Shown here in pieces: positions 8,192 through 16,946 of a stretch of DNA of 64,000 bases. Origin of the DNA: JADFNB01 sp036397455 (GTDB lineage Bacteria; Gemmatimonadota; Gemmatimonadetes; Gemmatimonadales; GWC2-71-9); contig DASWIX010000052.1 of NCBI GenBank assembly GCA_036397455.1, positions 1 through 64,000 on the forward strand, written 5' to 3'. The position numbers and the translations under genes were made by a program. Below the pieces are notes generated by a model. The model had not been told where the DNA came from, searched no databases, and was given only the letters and a program-made list of their open reading frames with translations. Each line of letters opens with the position of its first letter. The first letter of the stretch is position 1.

Positions 8192-10318
8192 ATGCGTCGC
8201 ACGCTGTTTACGGTTCTCCTCGCGCTGGCGGTCACCGGCGTCGCCACGGCCCAAACCCGTGGCATGCTGCCACAGGACTACTATCGCATGACCTTCGTCG
8301 GCGATGTCGCGGTTTCGCCCGGTGGCGATCTCGTGGCGTTCACCGTCACCACGGTGAACGAGGCGAAAAACACTCGACACCGGGAAATATGGCTCCAGCG
8401 ACTGGACCGCGGCCGCCCGGTCGATACGCCGTTTCGGTTTACCGACCCGACCGAGGAGTCCTCCTCGCCGCGCTGGTCGCCTGACGGGACGACCCTGGCG
8501 TTCTCATCCCGCCGCGGCGACGACCGAAACAGCGTCTGGTTTGCCCGCGTGACCGCGCCGGGCGGCGAAGCCCATCACATCGAGGGCGTCGACGCCACGC
8601 CGACCTGGTCCCCTGACGGCGCGTGGATCGCCTATACGCGTGCGCCCGCCGGCGACGACGAGAGCGAGCCCGGTGGACGGGAACGGCCCGCCCTCCGTGA
8701 AGGGTGGATCGCCGCAAACGCGGTCAGTAACACGCTGAACGCCGAACGATTCGACGGGCGGGTTATCACCTCCATGCGATACAAGCGCGATGGCACGCTG
8801 ACCCTGCTGCCGGATCCGGCCATTCGGCAGAAATCGCAGCTGTTCGTCGTGTCGGCGGCCGGGGGCGAACCACGCCAACTAACCGAACTCCCGTTCGACG
8901 TCCGCGGCATCGAATGGTCGGCCGATAACCACACGATCGTATTCGGCGGCAATCCGGAACAGGACGACGAGTACAACAGCGATCCGACCGCCGAGCTGTA
9001 CGCGACCACGATCGACGGCGGCGCGCCGCGCCTGCTGACGGCGAATCCCGGCTCTGAAACATCACCCGCCATCTCTCCGGACGGGCGGCGCCTGGCCTTC
9101 GTCCATTCGCAGGATCGGGACGTGCAGCCCGAGATCATGGTGGTGGACCTCGCGGCGGACGGCTCGTTCGCCGGGGCGCCCCGCACGCTGACGGGCGAGT
9201 GGGATAACCTCCCGGGCGGCCCCTCGTGGAGCCGCAACGGTCGCGCCATCCGGTTCGAGGCGGGAATCGGCGGCAATCGCCACCTGTTCGAGGTGCCGGC
9301 GGCGGGCGGTGCGGTGCGTCAGGTCACGACCGGCGATCGGCGCATCGCGGGGACTTCGCTGAGCCGGGACGAGCGGGTCATGGCCTATACCTCGACTGAC
9401 GCGGTGACGCCGGCCGAGGTGTTCGTGTCGAATGCGGGCGGCGGGAACGAAACGCGCCTTACGGCATTCAACGACGCGTGGCTCGCGGACGTGATCCGGA
9501 TGCCGGCCGAGCGCCTCACCTGGCGGCTGGCGGACGATACGGAGGTCGAGGGATGGGTGGTCAAGCCGGTCGGGTACCAGCCCGGCCAGCAATATCCCAT
9601 GATTCTCAAGATCCACGGTGGCCCCTACGGCGCGTACGGCAACACGTTCTTCCAGACGTTCCACACGCTGTCCGCGACCGGCTTCTTCGTGTTGTACACC
9701 AATCCGCGCGGCTCCACCGGATACGGACACGATTTCCAATGGGCGACGCGCGGCGCGTGGGGCGAGGTCGACAGCGAGGACTACCTTCGTGGCGTCGATG
9801 CAGCGGTGGCGCAGTATCCGGACATCGATCCCGAGCGTGTGGGGGTGTCTGGCGGGAGTTACGGCGGCTACATGACGAACTGGCTCACGTCTACGACCAA
9901 CAGGTTCGCCGCCGCGGTGACGAGCCGTTCCATCACGAACTGGGAGAGTTGGTACGGGGATTCCGACGCCCAGGGGCTCACCGAGCACGCGTTCTTTGGG
10001 CCACCGTGGGAGCAACGCGACCTCTATCGCCGTCTCTCACCCATCTCGTACGTCGAAAACGTGACAGCGCCCACGCTCATCATCCACAGCGAAAACGATT
10101 TTCGCACACCGATCGGCGACGGCGAGCAGTGGTTCATGGCGCTCAAGAAACGCCAGATTCCGGTGGAGCTGGTGCGCTATCCGCGTTCGTCCCACGGTCT
10201 GTCGCGCATCGGGGAGCCGTGGCTGTTGGTCGACCGCCTGGAACGGATGCGCACCTGGTTCCGCCACTGGCTGATCGAGCAGGACGCCCGGGCGGCGTCG
10301 CACGAGGACGGTCTTTGA
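8192..10318 (+). CDS. Secreted S9-family prolyl-oligopeptidase/acylaminoacyl-peptidase
   Basis: A 708-residue serine peptidase. The ATG giving MRRTLFTVLLAL is chosen because a GGAGG ribosome site lies seven bases upstream and a signal peptide follows (to about residue 20). Residues about 30-430 form a WD40/TolB-like propeller (repeated WSPDG, FSSRRGDDR). The C-terminal alpha/beta hydrolase domain has Ser556 in GGSYGGYM, Asp636 in SENDFRTP and His668 in SSHGLSR. The family cleaves peptides of about 30 residues or less. A second S9 peptidase of the same architecture is encoded at 55-57 kb. Only about 30 bases separate it from the nitrilase gene, so the two may be cotranscribed. Confidence 0.92.
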   Translation: MRRTLFTVLLALAVTGVATAQTRGMLPQDYYRMTFVGDVAVSPGGDLVAFTVTTVNEAKNTRHREIWLQRLDRGRPVDTPFRFTDPTEESSSPRWSPDGTTLAFSSRRGDDRNSVWFARVTAPGGEAHHIEGVDATPTWSPDGAWIAYTRAPAGDDESEPGGRERPALREGWIAANAVSNTLNAERFDGRVITSMRYKRDGTLTLLPDPAIRQKSQLFVVSAAGGEPRQLTELPFDVRGIEWSADNHTIVFGGNPEQDDEYNSDPTAELYATTIDGGAPRLLTANPGSETSPAISPDGRRLAFVHSQDRDVQPEIMVVDLAADGSFAGAPRTLTGEWDNLPGGPSWSRNGRAIRFEAGIGGNRHLFEVPAAGGAVRQVTTGDRRIAGTSLSRDERVMAYTSTDAVTPAEVFVSNAGGGNETRLTAFNDAWLADVIRMPAERLTWRLADDTEVEGWVVKPVGYQPGQQYPMILKIHGGPYGAYGNTFFQTFHTLSATGFFVLYTNPRGSTGYGHDFQWATRGAWGEVDSEDYLRGVDAAVAQYPDIDPERVGVSGGSYGGYMTNWLTSTTNRFAAAVTSRSITNWESWYGDSDAQGLTEHAFFGPPWEQRDLYRRLSPISYVENVTAPTLIIHSENDFRTPIGDGEQWFMALKKRQIPVELVRYPRSSHGLSRIGEPWLLVDRLERMRTWFRHWLIEQDARAASHEDGL

Positions 10319-10351
10319 CCGTCAGGGACCGTCTCCCTTCAAAGGAACGCC

Positions 10352-11239
10352 ATGGATCGGATTCGCGTCGCCTCGCTCCAGTACTTCATCCGCCCGGTGA
10401 GCACCTTCGAGCAATTCGCGGATCAAGTGTCGTCCCTCGTCGAGACGGCCTCCGACTACGGCTGCCGTCTTGCGGTGTTCCCGGAGTACTTCACCGTCCA
10501 ACTGTTGACCCTGGGCGATGTCAAACGGCCGATGCGCACGCAGGTGCGCGATTTGGCCGCCCAGGTGCCGCGGTACGTCGACCTCATGCAGGGGCTCGCC
10601 CGCGCGCACGACATCTACATCCAGGGCGGCACGATTCCGACGATGGACGACGGCGAGGACCACGTCTACAACCAGGCCTATCTGTTCGGGCCGTCGGGCA
10701 AGTATGGCGTACAGGGCAAGCTGCATATGACGCGGTTTGAAACCGAGGAGTGGGACGTGAAGCCGCGGTCGGGACTCAAGGTGTTCGACACCGATTTCGG
10801 ACGCGTGGCCATCACCATCTGCTACGACGTGGAGTTTCCCGAAATCGCCCGAACCGCGGCATGGCACGATGCGCACATCCTGTTGGTCCCCAGTTGTACC
10901 GACGAGCGTCAGGGGTTCCTCCGCGTCAAGTACTGTGCCCAGGCTCGTGCGATCGAGAACCAGATGTATGTCATCGTCTCGCACACGGTTGGATCGCTTC
11001 CGATGGTTCCCGCCGTGCACCTGAACTACGGGCAGGCGGCCATCCTGACCCCGAGCGACTTTCCCTTCGCCCGTGACGGGATCCTCGCCGAAGGTAATTA
11101 CAACCAGGAAATGATGGTCATCGCGGAGTTGAACCTGAACACGATCAACGAGTCGCGCGCCGGCGGCACCGTGTTGCCGCTCAACGACAGTCGGCGGACC
11201 GCGGACCTCGTTCGGGACCCCCAGGTGATCGCCGTATGA
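10352..11239 (+). CDS. Carbon-nitrogen hydrolase (nitrilase superfamily)
   Basis: A 295-residue cytosolic amidase/nitrilase-fold enzyme. The catalytic triad is visible: Glu45 in AVFPEYF, Lys123 in GKLHMTRFE and Cys157 in ITICYDVEFPE. It hydrolyses a non-peptide C-N bond, probably an amide, of an unknown substrate. Its stop codon overlaps the ATG of a GNAT acetyltransferase gene (ATGA). In many bacteria, for example Bacillus YhcX, the two domains are fused into one protein, so the pair very probably acts on one substrate. That coupling is established for the fusion family; the substrate remains unknown. Confidence 0.9.
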   Translation: MDRIRVASLQYFIRPVSTFEQFADQVSSLVETASDYGCRLAVFPEYFTVQLLTLGDVKRPMRTQVRDLAAQVPRYVDLMQGLARAHDIYIQGGTIPTMDDGEDHVYNQAYLFGPSGKYGVQGKLHMTRFETEEWDVKPRSGLKVFDTDFGRVAITICYDVEFPEIARTAAWHDAHILLVPSCTDERQGFLRVKYCAQARAIENQMYVIVSHTVGSLPMVPAVHLNYGQAAILTPSDFPFARDGILAEGNYNQEMMVIAELNLNTINESRAGGTVLPLNDSRRTADLVRDPQVIAV

Positions 11240-11982
11240 CCACACACCCGCCCGTGATCATCCGTCCGACCGAGGTGCGGGATTTCCCGGGGATCACCGC
11301 GTTGTGTCGTGCCGTATACCCCACCAGCCAGCCCTGGGCACCCGATCAACTCGGCTCCCACCTGCAGGTGTTCCCGCAAGGCCAGCTCGTGGCGGTGACG
11401 GGCGCCGAGGAGCAGGTCGTCGGCATGGCGGCGTCACTGATCATCATGTGGGACGACTACGAGGAACTGCACGCGTGGCGTGATTTCACGGATCGAGGCT
11501 ACTTCAGAAACCACGACCCCGCCGGCCGCACCCTGTACGGGGCGGAGGTCATGGTCCATCCGGCCATGCAGCGCCGGCGCATCGGCAAACGGCTCTACGA
11601 GGCCCGGCGTGATATCGCGCGAACGCACCGGCTCGCACGTATCCGTGCGGGGGCACGACTACGCGGCTACCACAAGTATGCCGGCCGGCTCACGCCCCAC
11701 GAGTATGTGCTCGGGATTCTCAACGGCCGCATCAAGGGGCCGACCCTGTCATTCCAGTTACGGGAAGGATTCGAGGTGTTCGACGTCGTCGGGAACTACA
11801 TCACCAACGACCCGGAAAGCCTGGGGTATGCGGCGCTGATCGAGTGGCTCAACCGCGCGGTGGCGACGCCGGCCGACGTGGCGTTACGGGATCCCAAGTG
11901 GCGGGTGGGTCCGGTGAGACCCCGCGCAACCCCCGCTCGCCGGCCACAGGACCGTCGCATCCGGTCCGACCGTCCCTCATAG
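11236..11982 (+). CDS. GNAT-family N-acetyltransferase coupled to the nitrilase
   Basis: A 248-residue protein with a GNAT core at about residues 8-190: the substrate-side strand IRPTEVRDFPGI, then EVMVHPAMQRRRIGKRLYEA, which is the acetyl-CoA pyrophosphate-binding motif (R/QxxGxG/A-type, here RRRIGKRL). It is translationally coupled to the nitrilase and equivalent to the N-terminal half of fused GNAT-nitrilase proteins. The last 45 residues are basic and Pro/Arg-rich. Its 3' end overlaps by six bases, tail to tail, the permease gene on the other strand. Confidence 0.85.
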   Translation: MTTHPPVIIRPTEVRDFPGITALCRAVYPTSQPWAPDQLGSHLQVFPQGQLVAVTGAEEQVVGMAASLIIMWDDYEELHAWRDFTDRGYFRNHDPAGRTLYGAEVMVHPAMQRRRIGKRLYEARRDIARTHRLARIRAGARLRGYHKYAGRLTPHEYVLGILNGRIKGPTLSFQLREGFEVFDVVGNYITNDPESLGYAALIEWLNRAVATPADVALRDPKWRVGPVRPRATPARRPQDRRIRSDRPS

Positions 11983-12822
11983 CGGCAAGTCGGCACGCGC
12001 CTCGCGCATGATCCTGCGTACGACGCCCGCCACCAGCAGCGCCAACCCGAAGACGCACACCACGACCGGCCCGGTGGGCAGGTCCCACCGGAACGACACG
12101 AACAACCCCACCGCCGAGGCAGCCACCGCCGTTCCCCAACTCGTGGCCAACAGGATGCCGGTGCGTTGAAAGAACAAGAACGCGACCAACGCGGGGACAA
12201 CCAGAAAGGTAAACACGAGCAGGACACCAGCGATCGGCACCGCCAGGGTAATCGCGAGGCCGAACGACACGTAGAACAGGAAGTCCCACCACCGCACGTT
12301 CCACCCGCGGGACGCCGCATCCTTTTCGCGCAGCGAGATCGTCATGAAACGATCGCGCAAAAACCAGTGGAACGCCCCGATCGCGACGTAGAAGGCGGCA
12401 AGCCGGAGTATCTGACCCCAGTTCACCCACAGAATCGTGCCAACCAGGACGTCCTCGATGGCCTCCGCGCCGTGTGGAGCGCGGTTGGCGACCAGCAGGG
12501 CCGCCGCCGAGGCGACCACGTACACCACTCCGATGATCGCCTCATGCGGCACGCGCTGCGCCGTCGGGCCGGATCGGGTGATCGCGAAGATGAACGCGCC
12601 GAGCGTCGTGAACGCCAGGGCAAAGCCGTACCCGGCCAGCGAACTGGGTTGCAGGTCGAACAACAGGGCGGAGGTGGCACCCAACGCGGCCATCTGCGCC
12701 AGCGCCAGGTCGACGAAGATCACCCCTCGCGCGATGACGTGCACACCGAGGTAGGACAGCATGCCCACCAAGACCATGCACGCCACCAGAGGCGCAATCA
12801 TCAGGTGCATCAGGTCGCCCAT
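11977..12822 (-). CDS. Metal ABC transporter permease (ZnuB/MntB type)
   Basis: A 281-residue inner-membrane protein of the zinc/manganese/iron ABC-3 permease family with eight or nine hydrophobic segments. It opens with MIAPLVACMVLVGMLSYLG and contains the family motif VIFVDLALAQMAALG (equivalent to the F.gdaLAHsslaGva block) and LAVPIAGVLLVFTFLVVPAL. The solute-binding protein is encoded 20 bases upstream on the same strand. No ATPase gene lies in this operon: the next gene is the convergent GNAT gene. The pump must therefore borrow an ATPase encoded elsewhere. An unusually long soluble loop (about residues 165-185, RDRFMTISLREKDAASRGW) is present. Confidence 0.87.
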   Translation of the reverse strand: MGDLMHLMIAPLVACMVLVGMLSYLGVHVIARGVIFVDLALAQMAALGATSALLFDLQPSSLAGYGFALAFTTLGAFIFAITRSGPTAQRVPHEAIIGVVYVVASAAALLVANRAPHGAEAIEDVLVGTILWVNWGQILRLAAFYVAIGAFHWFLRDRFMTISLREKDAASRGWNVRWWDFLFYVSFGLAITLAVPIAGVLLVFTFLVVPALVAFLFFQRTGILLATSWGTAVAASAVGLFVSFRWDLPTGPVVVCVFGLALLVAGVVRRIMREARADLPL

Positions 12823-12842
12823 GACCTTCCTTCCTTCTCAGC

Positions 12843-13910
12843 TCAGCGGCGCGCGTTGCTGAACGCGTTCGCCAATCCGTTTACCCACGAGGATACCAGA
12901 TCGATGTAGCTGTCCGTGCCCTCCGCACCACCGGCGTTGGCCGGAATGATCACCGCAGCGGCCCCGGTCCGTTCCGCGATCGTTCGGACCTGGCGCGCGT
13001 CATAGAAGTTCGCCGCCAAAATCGCGGGGATGCGCTCCGATTGGATCAGCCGCATCAATGCCGCAACATGACCCGGCGTCGGCGGGATGCCCGGCTTGGG
13101 TTCCACGAACTCGACGCAGGGGATCCCGAACCGGGCGGAGAAATAGTCCCACTCCTTGTGATAGCACACCATCTGCCGGCCGCGGAATACCTCCGAGGCA
13201 CCGTACCAGCCGGCGAGTTGCTCCGACAGCAAGTGGCCCTCGTATCGCTGCGTATGCAGGAAATCCCACAACTTGCCCTGCACCGCCAGGTCGTACACCG
13301 TCTCCGCACCGAGCAGATCGAGTAGCGACCGCCCGATCAACGCCTCCAGCACCTTGTCCTTCCACGCGACGAAGCGCTGGCGATAATACGCGTCGCCGGC
13401 GGGATCGACGCGGGTCAGGCCGGTCAGGATGTTCCGACCGATGATAATCCCGTTTATCGGGTCGGCCCAGATGTGCGGGTTGCCGAATGCGTGCACGTCG
13501 CCACCGGTGCGGCTCGTGGACGTGGGCACATCGAGTAGCGTAATGCCCGTGTACGCCGTCACGTGCCCTGGCCCGCCCTCGCGTACCTTGGGGTTGTTCG
13601 CGCGATCCACCAGCGCCGGTACCCACAACTCGAGGTCGAGACCGGTGACGACGAACAGATCGGCGCGTTGCAACTGTAGGGCGAAGCTGGGACGCGGCTG
13701 GACGAAGTGCGGATTCTCATCACCGCGCCCGATCGAGACGACTTCGGCGCGGTCACCCGCGATTTCCCGCGCGATGGCGGCGTACGTGCTCAGTGAAGTG
13801 ACGACACGCACCGCCGCGCCAACCGGATCCGCGTCTGGCGACTCGTGACGCATGGGCGAGCCCGCGATGGTCAGCAACAGCGGGACGGCAAGTAAGGATC
13901 TCGTATCCAT
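12843..13910 (-). CDS. Metal ABC transporter solute-binding protein (ZnuA/cluster A-I)
   Basis: A 355-residue periplasmic metal receptor. The ATG (MDTRSLLAVPLLL) overlaps the porin stop as TAATG, fixing the start; a signal peptide covers about residues 1-20. The family fold begins with VRVVTSLSTYAAIAREIAGD. Probable metal ligands are His in ENPHFVQP, His in GNPHIWADP and His in CYHKEWDYF, with a late acidic ligand near NFYDARQ. The usual His-rich acidic loop of strict zinc ZnuA proteins is missing, so zinc and manganese are both possible. It delivers metal to the permease encoded next. Confidence 0.86.
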   Translation of the reverse strand: MDTRSLLAVPLLLTIAGSPMRHESPDADPVGAAVRVVTSLSTYAAIAREIAGDRAEVVSIGRGDENPHFVQPRPSFALQLQRADLFVVTGLDLELWVPALVDRANNPKVREGGPGHVTAYTGITLLDVPTSTSRTGGDVHAFGNPHIWADPINGIIIGRNILTGLTRVDPAGDAYYRQRFVAWKDKVLEALIGRSLLDLLGAETVYDLAVQGKLWDFLHTQRYEGHLLSEQLAGWYGASEVFRGRQMVCYHKEWDYFSARFGIPCVEFVEPKPGIPPTPGHVAALMRLIQSERIPAILAANFYDARQVRTIAERTGAAAVIIPANAGGAEGTDSYIDLVSSWVNGLANAFSNARR

Positions 13911-15166
13911 TAGTATGTCTCGTGTTTGTGAGGCCCGACCGACCAGACCGCCTGGACCAGAAACCGGTCGCCCGTCACCCGGGATGCGCCCGCCGGTGAC
14001 GACAGATGCTGCCACTCGGCGCGCAGATACACCCATTCGCTCTGCCACCAGGTCAGCCCGGGCACGACCGACCAGACGTAGTCACCTCCACCGCCAAGCC
14101 GTTCGACGTAATCGACCCGCGTGCCGGCGAACAGCCGCCGGCTCAGTTGATAGACCGCCGAGGCGTAGCCACCGTATCGGGTTGGGCCGGCGCCGGCCAC
14201 TTCCCGCCGAATCGCATACCCCTCACCCCGTAGCGTAAACGACTGGTACTGCGCACGCGACGGCGGCACCCACGTGAAACGGGCGTCGATACCGAACACG
14301 GTCGTTTGAAGATCCGTATCGGGGTTCCGGCCATAGAGTGCCGTCCCACCGACCTGGAAATACGTCGACGGGCTCAACGCCCAGAAGTTGTTCAGATGCC
14401 CCAGATACGACAGCCTCCGGCCGTCGTCGAACAACACCTCGTTCTTCCCCAACGACACCTGCGCCGTCAATTCGTGGGTGCCCAGCGCCCCGCCGCCGGC
14501 GGGCACGAGCCAGAAGAGACTGAGGCCGTCACCGACGAGCCCCTCGTCTCCCAGAAACTCGCTCAGCACCAGCGGCATCTCGGACTGGGGCAACGCGTGC
14601 GAGTGCCATCGGTTCAACTCCCCGACCTGTTGGCGGAACCGGCCGAAATCCAGGCGCAGGTGGCCCGGGAGTCCGGTCCAGTACGCGTACCCTTCCTCGA
14701 TCGCCACCTCCTCTTCCGACAACCCGACGAAGATCTTGGTGCTGGCATAGGGATCGAGCGCCGATTGCAACGAAATCTCGAACTCGCGCACGTCGAAATT
14801 GTCTTCCTGCGGACCAGGTCGGCTGCCCTGCACCCGCACGTCGGCCGTCGCGCTGATTTCCGGATTGAGCGAGGACAGGTTGCGCGTGCGGCTGCTAAAC
14901 TGCGCCGGGGCCTCGGTGGCCGCGCTGTCCACCGGACCCGCTGCCTGCCGGGCGGCGGCACGCAGCGCCGCCAACTCATCCCGCACCGGCGTGGAATCGC
15001 GGCTCTGCCGGGTCAACCGCTGCAGGACCTGTTCGAGCGAGTCGATCCGCGCCCGGAGCGCCCGGAGTTGGGCTTCGAGCGAGTCGGCGCGGGTCGGCTC
15101 CTGCGCACGGGCCGCGGCAGGCGTGGTGGCCGCCACGACAGCCAAAAGCGATAAGATCGCACGCAT
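13910..15166 (-). CDS. Outer-membrane porin-like protein with coiled-coil stalk
   Basis: A 418-residue exported protein. A signal peptide (MRAILSLLAVVAATTPAAARA) is followed by a short coiled coil (DSLEAQLRALRARIDSLEQV, about residues 25-75) like the peptidoglycan-facing stalk of trimeric porins. After that come alternating amphipathic strands with aromatic girdles (FDVREFEISL, YFQVGGTALYGRN, YASAVYQLSRRLFAGTRVDY, WVYLRAEWQHLS). Its coupling (TAATG) to a metal-binding protein gene suggests an outer-membrane path for the same metal. That role is inferred from context. Confidence 0.75.
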   Translation of the reverse strand: MRAILSLLAVVAATTPAAARAQEPTRADSLEAQLRALRARIDSLEQVLQRLTRQSRDSTPVRDELAALRAAARQAAGPVDSAATEAPAQFSSRTRNLSSLNPEISATADVRVQGSRPGPQEDNFDVREFEISLQSALDPYASTKIFVGLSEEEVAIEEGYAYWTGLPGHLRLDFGRFRQQVGELNRWHSHALPQSEMPLVLSEFLGDEGLVGDGLSLFWLVPAGGGALGTHELTAQVSLGKNEVLFDDGRRLSYLGHLNNFWALSPSTYFQVGGTALYGRNPDTDLQTTVFGIDARFTWVPPSRAQYQSFTLRGEGYAIRREVAGAGPTRYGGYASAVYQLSRRLFAGTRVDYVERLGGGGDYVWSVVPGLTWWQSEWVYLRAEWQHLSSPAGASRVTGDRFLVQAVWSVGPHKHETY

Positions 15167-15245
15167 GTGCGATACGTCTCCTTGTGTCGATCGATGAGTG
15201 TGCGGCCCCTGTACAAACCGGCGCCGCGGGAGCGTCACAGAACGG

Positions 15246-15581
15246 TCAGGCGGTTGGTGGCGCTCGGACCGCGTTGCCGGAGACGGGCGGCTCCCCCACC
15301 GGGACACGCAGGACCGTCCCGTTGGGCTCGACCACAGGTTCGGACGCGGAACGGTCGGTCACGGTCACGGTGGTCAAGACGAGCTTGTGTGCGCAAGGGC
15401 AGGTCGCGTCGGAGTGCAGGCGGTGACACGAGCTGACGTGGACGTGCTCGACGGTCCGTCCGGTGGTGAGCGGCTGTGTCGAGGCGTGCACGAGGGGGGT
15501 GATCGCCGCGGAGAGCGCGATGACCAGGAGCGCTCCGGCGCTCATCCGGCGGCGTGAGCCGCGACCAACCCGATCGTCCAT
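15246..15581 (-). CDS. Small secreted His/Cys-containing protein heading the metal operon
   Basis: A 111-residue hypothetical protein with an N-terminal hydrophobic export signal (SAGALLVIALSAAITPLVHA). A short segment dense in metal-type ligands follows (VEHVHVSSCHRLHSDATCPC then AHKL: five His and three Cys within about 24 residues), and then a Pro/Val-rich tail. It matches no family I recognise. It lies 79 bases upstream of the porin-like gene on the same strand, so it is probably the first gene of the metal-uptake operon and may bind the metal in the periplasm. An alternative start is the Met 12 residues in. The ATG lies only about 8 bases from a -10-like element. Confidence 0.55.
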   Translation of the reverse strand: MDDRVGRGSRRRMSAGALLVIALSAAITPLVHASTQPLTTGRTVEHVHVSSCHRLHSDATCPCAHKLVLTTVTVTDRSASEPVVEPNGTVLRVPVGEPPVSGNAVRAPPTA

Positions 15582-15906
15582 GTCGGACTATAATAGCACC
15601 GTCGTCGCCGTTCCGTTCCCCGGGGCCCGAGGCCGCCCGCTTGATCTGGCGACGGCTTGTCTCGTATATGTGGACATGGCCAGCGTACGCGAGTCGCGTT
15701 CCCAAGCCAACCGATGATGGGACTCGGCCTTCCGATCCTCGCCCCGGCGTCGCTGGAACGGGACGATCCGCTTGGGGCTCAAGGGCGCCACCGAAACGAA
15801 CGCCGGCGATCAGGAGCGATTGCCACAGGACGATGCCGATATGCTGAATTGGGACGAGCAGGTGCGTGAGGTCGCGCGCGTGTTCAACCGGCTCGCGCCG
15901 AGCACA
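15582..15906. other. Divergent intergenic region with a palindromic -10 element
   Basis: About 325 bases separate the minus-strand small His/Cys gene from the plus-strand Ig-like lipoprotein gene. The only notable signal is CTATAATAG at 15588-15596, which reads as TATAAT on the plus strand and TATTAT on the minus strand. No good -35 box is seen for either direction. Small open frames here do not resemble proteins. Confidence 0.4.
15589..15595 (-). promoter_or_regulatory. Candidate -10 box next to a near-leaderless start
   Basis: TATTAT on the minus strand ends about 8 bases before the ATG at 15581. If used, the transcript would start at or within a few bases of the start codon. The -35 region is poor, so an activator or a metal-responsive regulator might be needed; no Zur/Fur box is obvious. 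Confidence 0.3.
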
Positions 15907-16866
15907 ATGAGGCGAACCGCCTCGCGCTGGGCCACGATCACGGCCGCGATCGCGGCCGGCGCATGCGATCTGAACGGCACCGGCCCGGGCGGCGAGATCG
16001 CCGGCGTCGTAATCGAGGCCCCGTCGCTGCACATCCGCGCGCTCGGCGCGGAGGTACGGTTGGTCGCCAAGGCCCTGAACGCGAACGGTGACGTGCTTGA
16101 AGGACGGAGCTTCGTGTGGTCATCGGCCAACCCCGCCGTGGCCACCATCGACGGCGCGGGGACGGTCACGGGCATCGCGAACGGGGTCGTGCGGATCAGC
16201 GCCAACGCCGGCGGGATCACCGGCACCGCCGACGTCACCGTCCGTCAGGTCGCCGCCGCGGCCACGATCCTGACCGCACCGGTCGCAGGGATCGTTGGGG
16301 TACCGTTCGCCACGCAACCGGTTCTCGAGTTGTTCGACGAGCACGGCAACCCTATGCCCGCTGACGATGCCACGACGCTACGCGCGCTCGTGCTCGACGG
16401 CCCGGGTGTCGTCGCCGGCGACACCGTCGCGGCGGCGCTGGCTGGAACCGTGCGGTTCACCACCCTCTCCGTCGTCGGCGGCGTGGGTCATTACCGGCTC
16501 GGGTTCACCGGTGACCAGCTCGACACCGTGGCGACGGACTCGCTGCCGGTGGCGGTGGGCCCGGCGGTGGCGGGATCGTCGCTCGTGACAACTTCCGCCT
16601 CGTTCGTCACGGTGGGCGCATCGGTGACCATTACCCTCACCGGGCATGATGCGGGCAACAACGTCGCGACCGCCGGCGGCGGAACGGTGCAGTTCTTCGC
16701 GATCGGTGGATCGAGCATCGGGACGCTCACGACGGCGGTCGATCTCGGCAACGGCACCTACACCGCGCTGTTCGTGGGCGTCGTTGCCGGCTTCGAAACG
16801 ACGATCCGCGCCATCTTGAACGGCGATACCGTGCCCTCCTTCGCCAGGGTGACGGTCGTACCGTAG
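15907..16866 (+). CDS. Secreted Ig-like (BIG2) protein, probable lipoprotein
   Basis: A 319-residue exported protein. The ATG giving MRRTASRWATITAAIAA is chosen because it sets a signal peptide ending at a cysteine (AAGAC, a weak lipobox) near residue 20. Residues about 30-115 form a BIG2 Ig-like domain with the diagnostic VEGRSFVWSS-ANPAVATIDG-AGTVTGIANGVVRISA pattern (the first residues here read LEGRSFVWSS). Two further Ig-like modules follow, the last beginning near ASFVTVGASVTITLTGHD. Such proteins serve adhesion or surface scaffolding. The next gene starts 80 bases downstream and may share the transcript. Confidence 0.78.
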   Translation: MRRTASRWATITAAIAAGACDLNGTGPGGEIAGVVIEAPSLHIRALGAEVRLVAKALNANGDVLEGRSFVWSSANPAVATIDGAGTVTGIANGVVRISANAGGITGTADVTVRQVAAAATILTAPVAGIVGVPFATQPVLELFDEHGNPMPADDATTLRALVLDGPGVVAGDTVAAALAGTVRFTTLSVVGGVGHYRLGFTGDQLDTVATDSLPVAVGPAVAGSSLVTTSASFVTVGASVTITLTGHDAGNNVATAGGGTVQFFAIGGSSIGTLTTAVDLGNGTYTALFVGVVAGFETTIRAILNGDTVPSFARVTVVP

Positions 16867-16946
16867 GACCCCTGGCGGATCTTTCTCGACACGGGGAGGG
16901 TACGGCGTCCAACCGCGCCCCGTACGGTGCGGCCACCCGGGGGTTC

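Noticed and set aside
15657..15869. Small plus-strand frames between the His/Cys gene and the Ig-like lipoprotein gene
   Set aside because: No ribosome sites, no export signals or motifs; composition matches random GC-rich frames.
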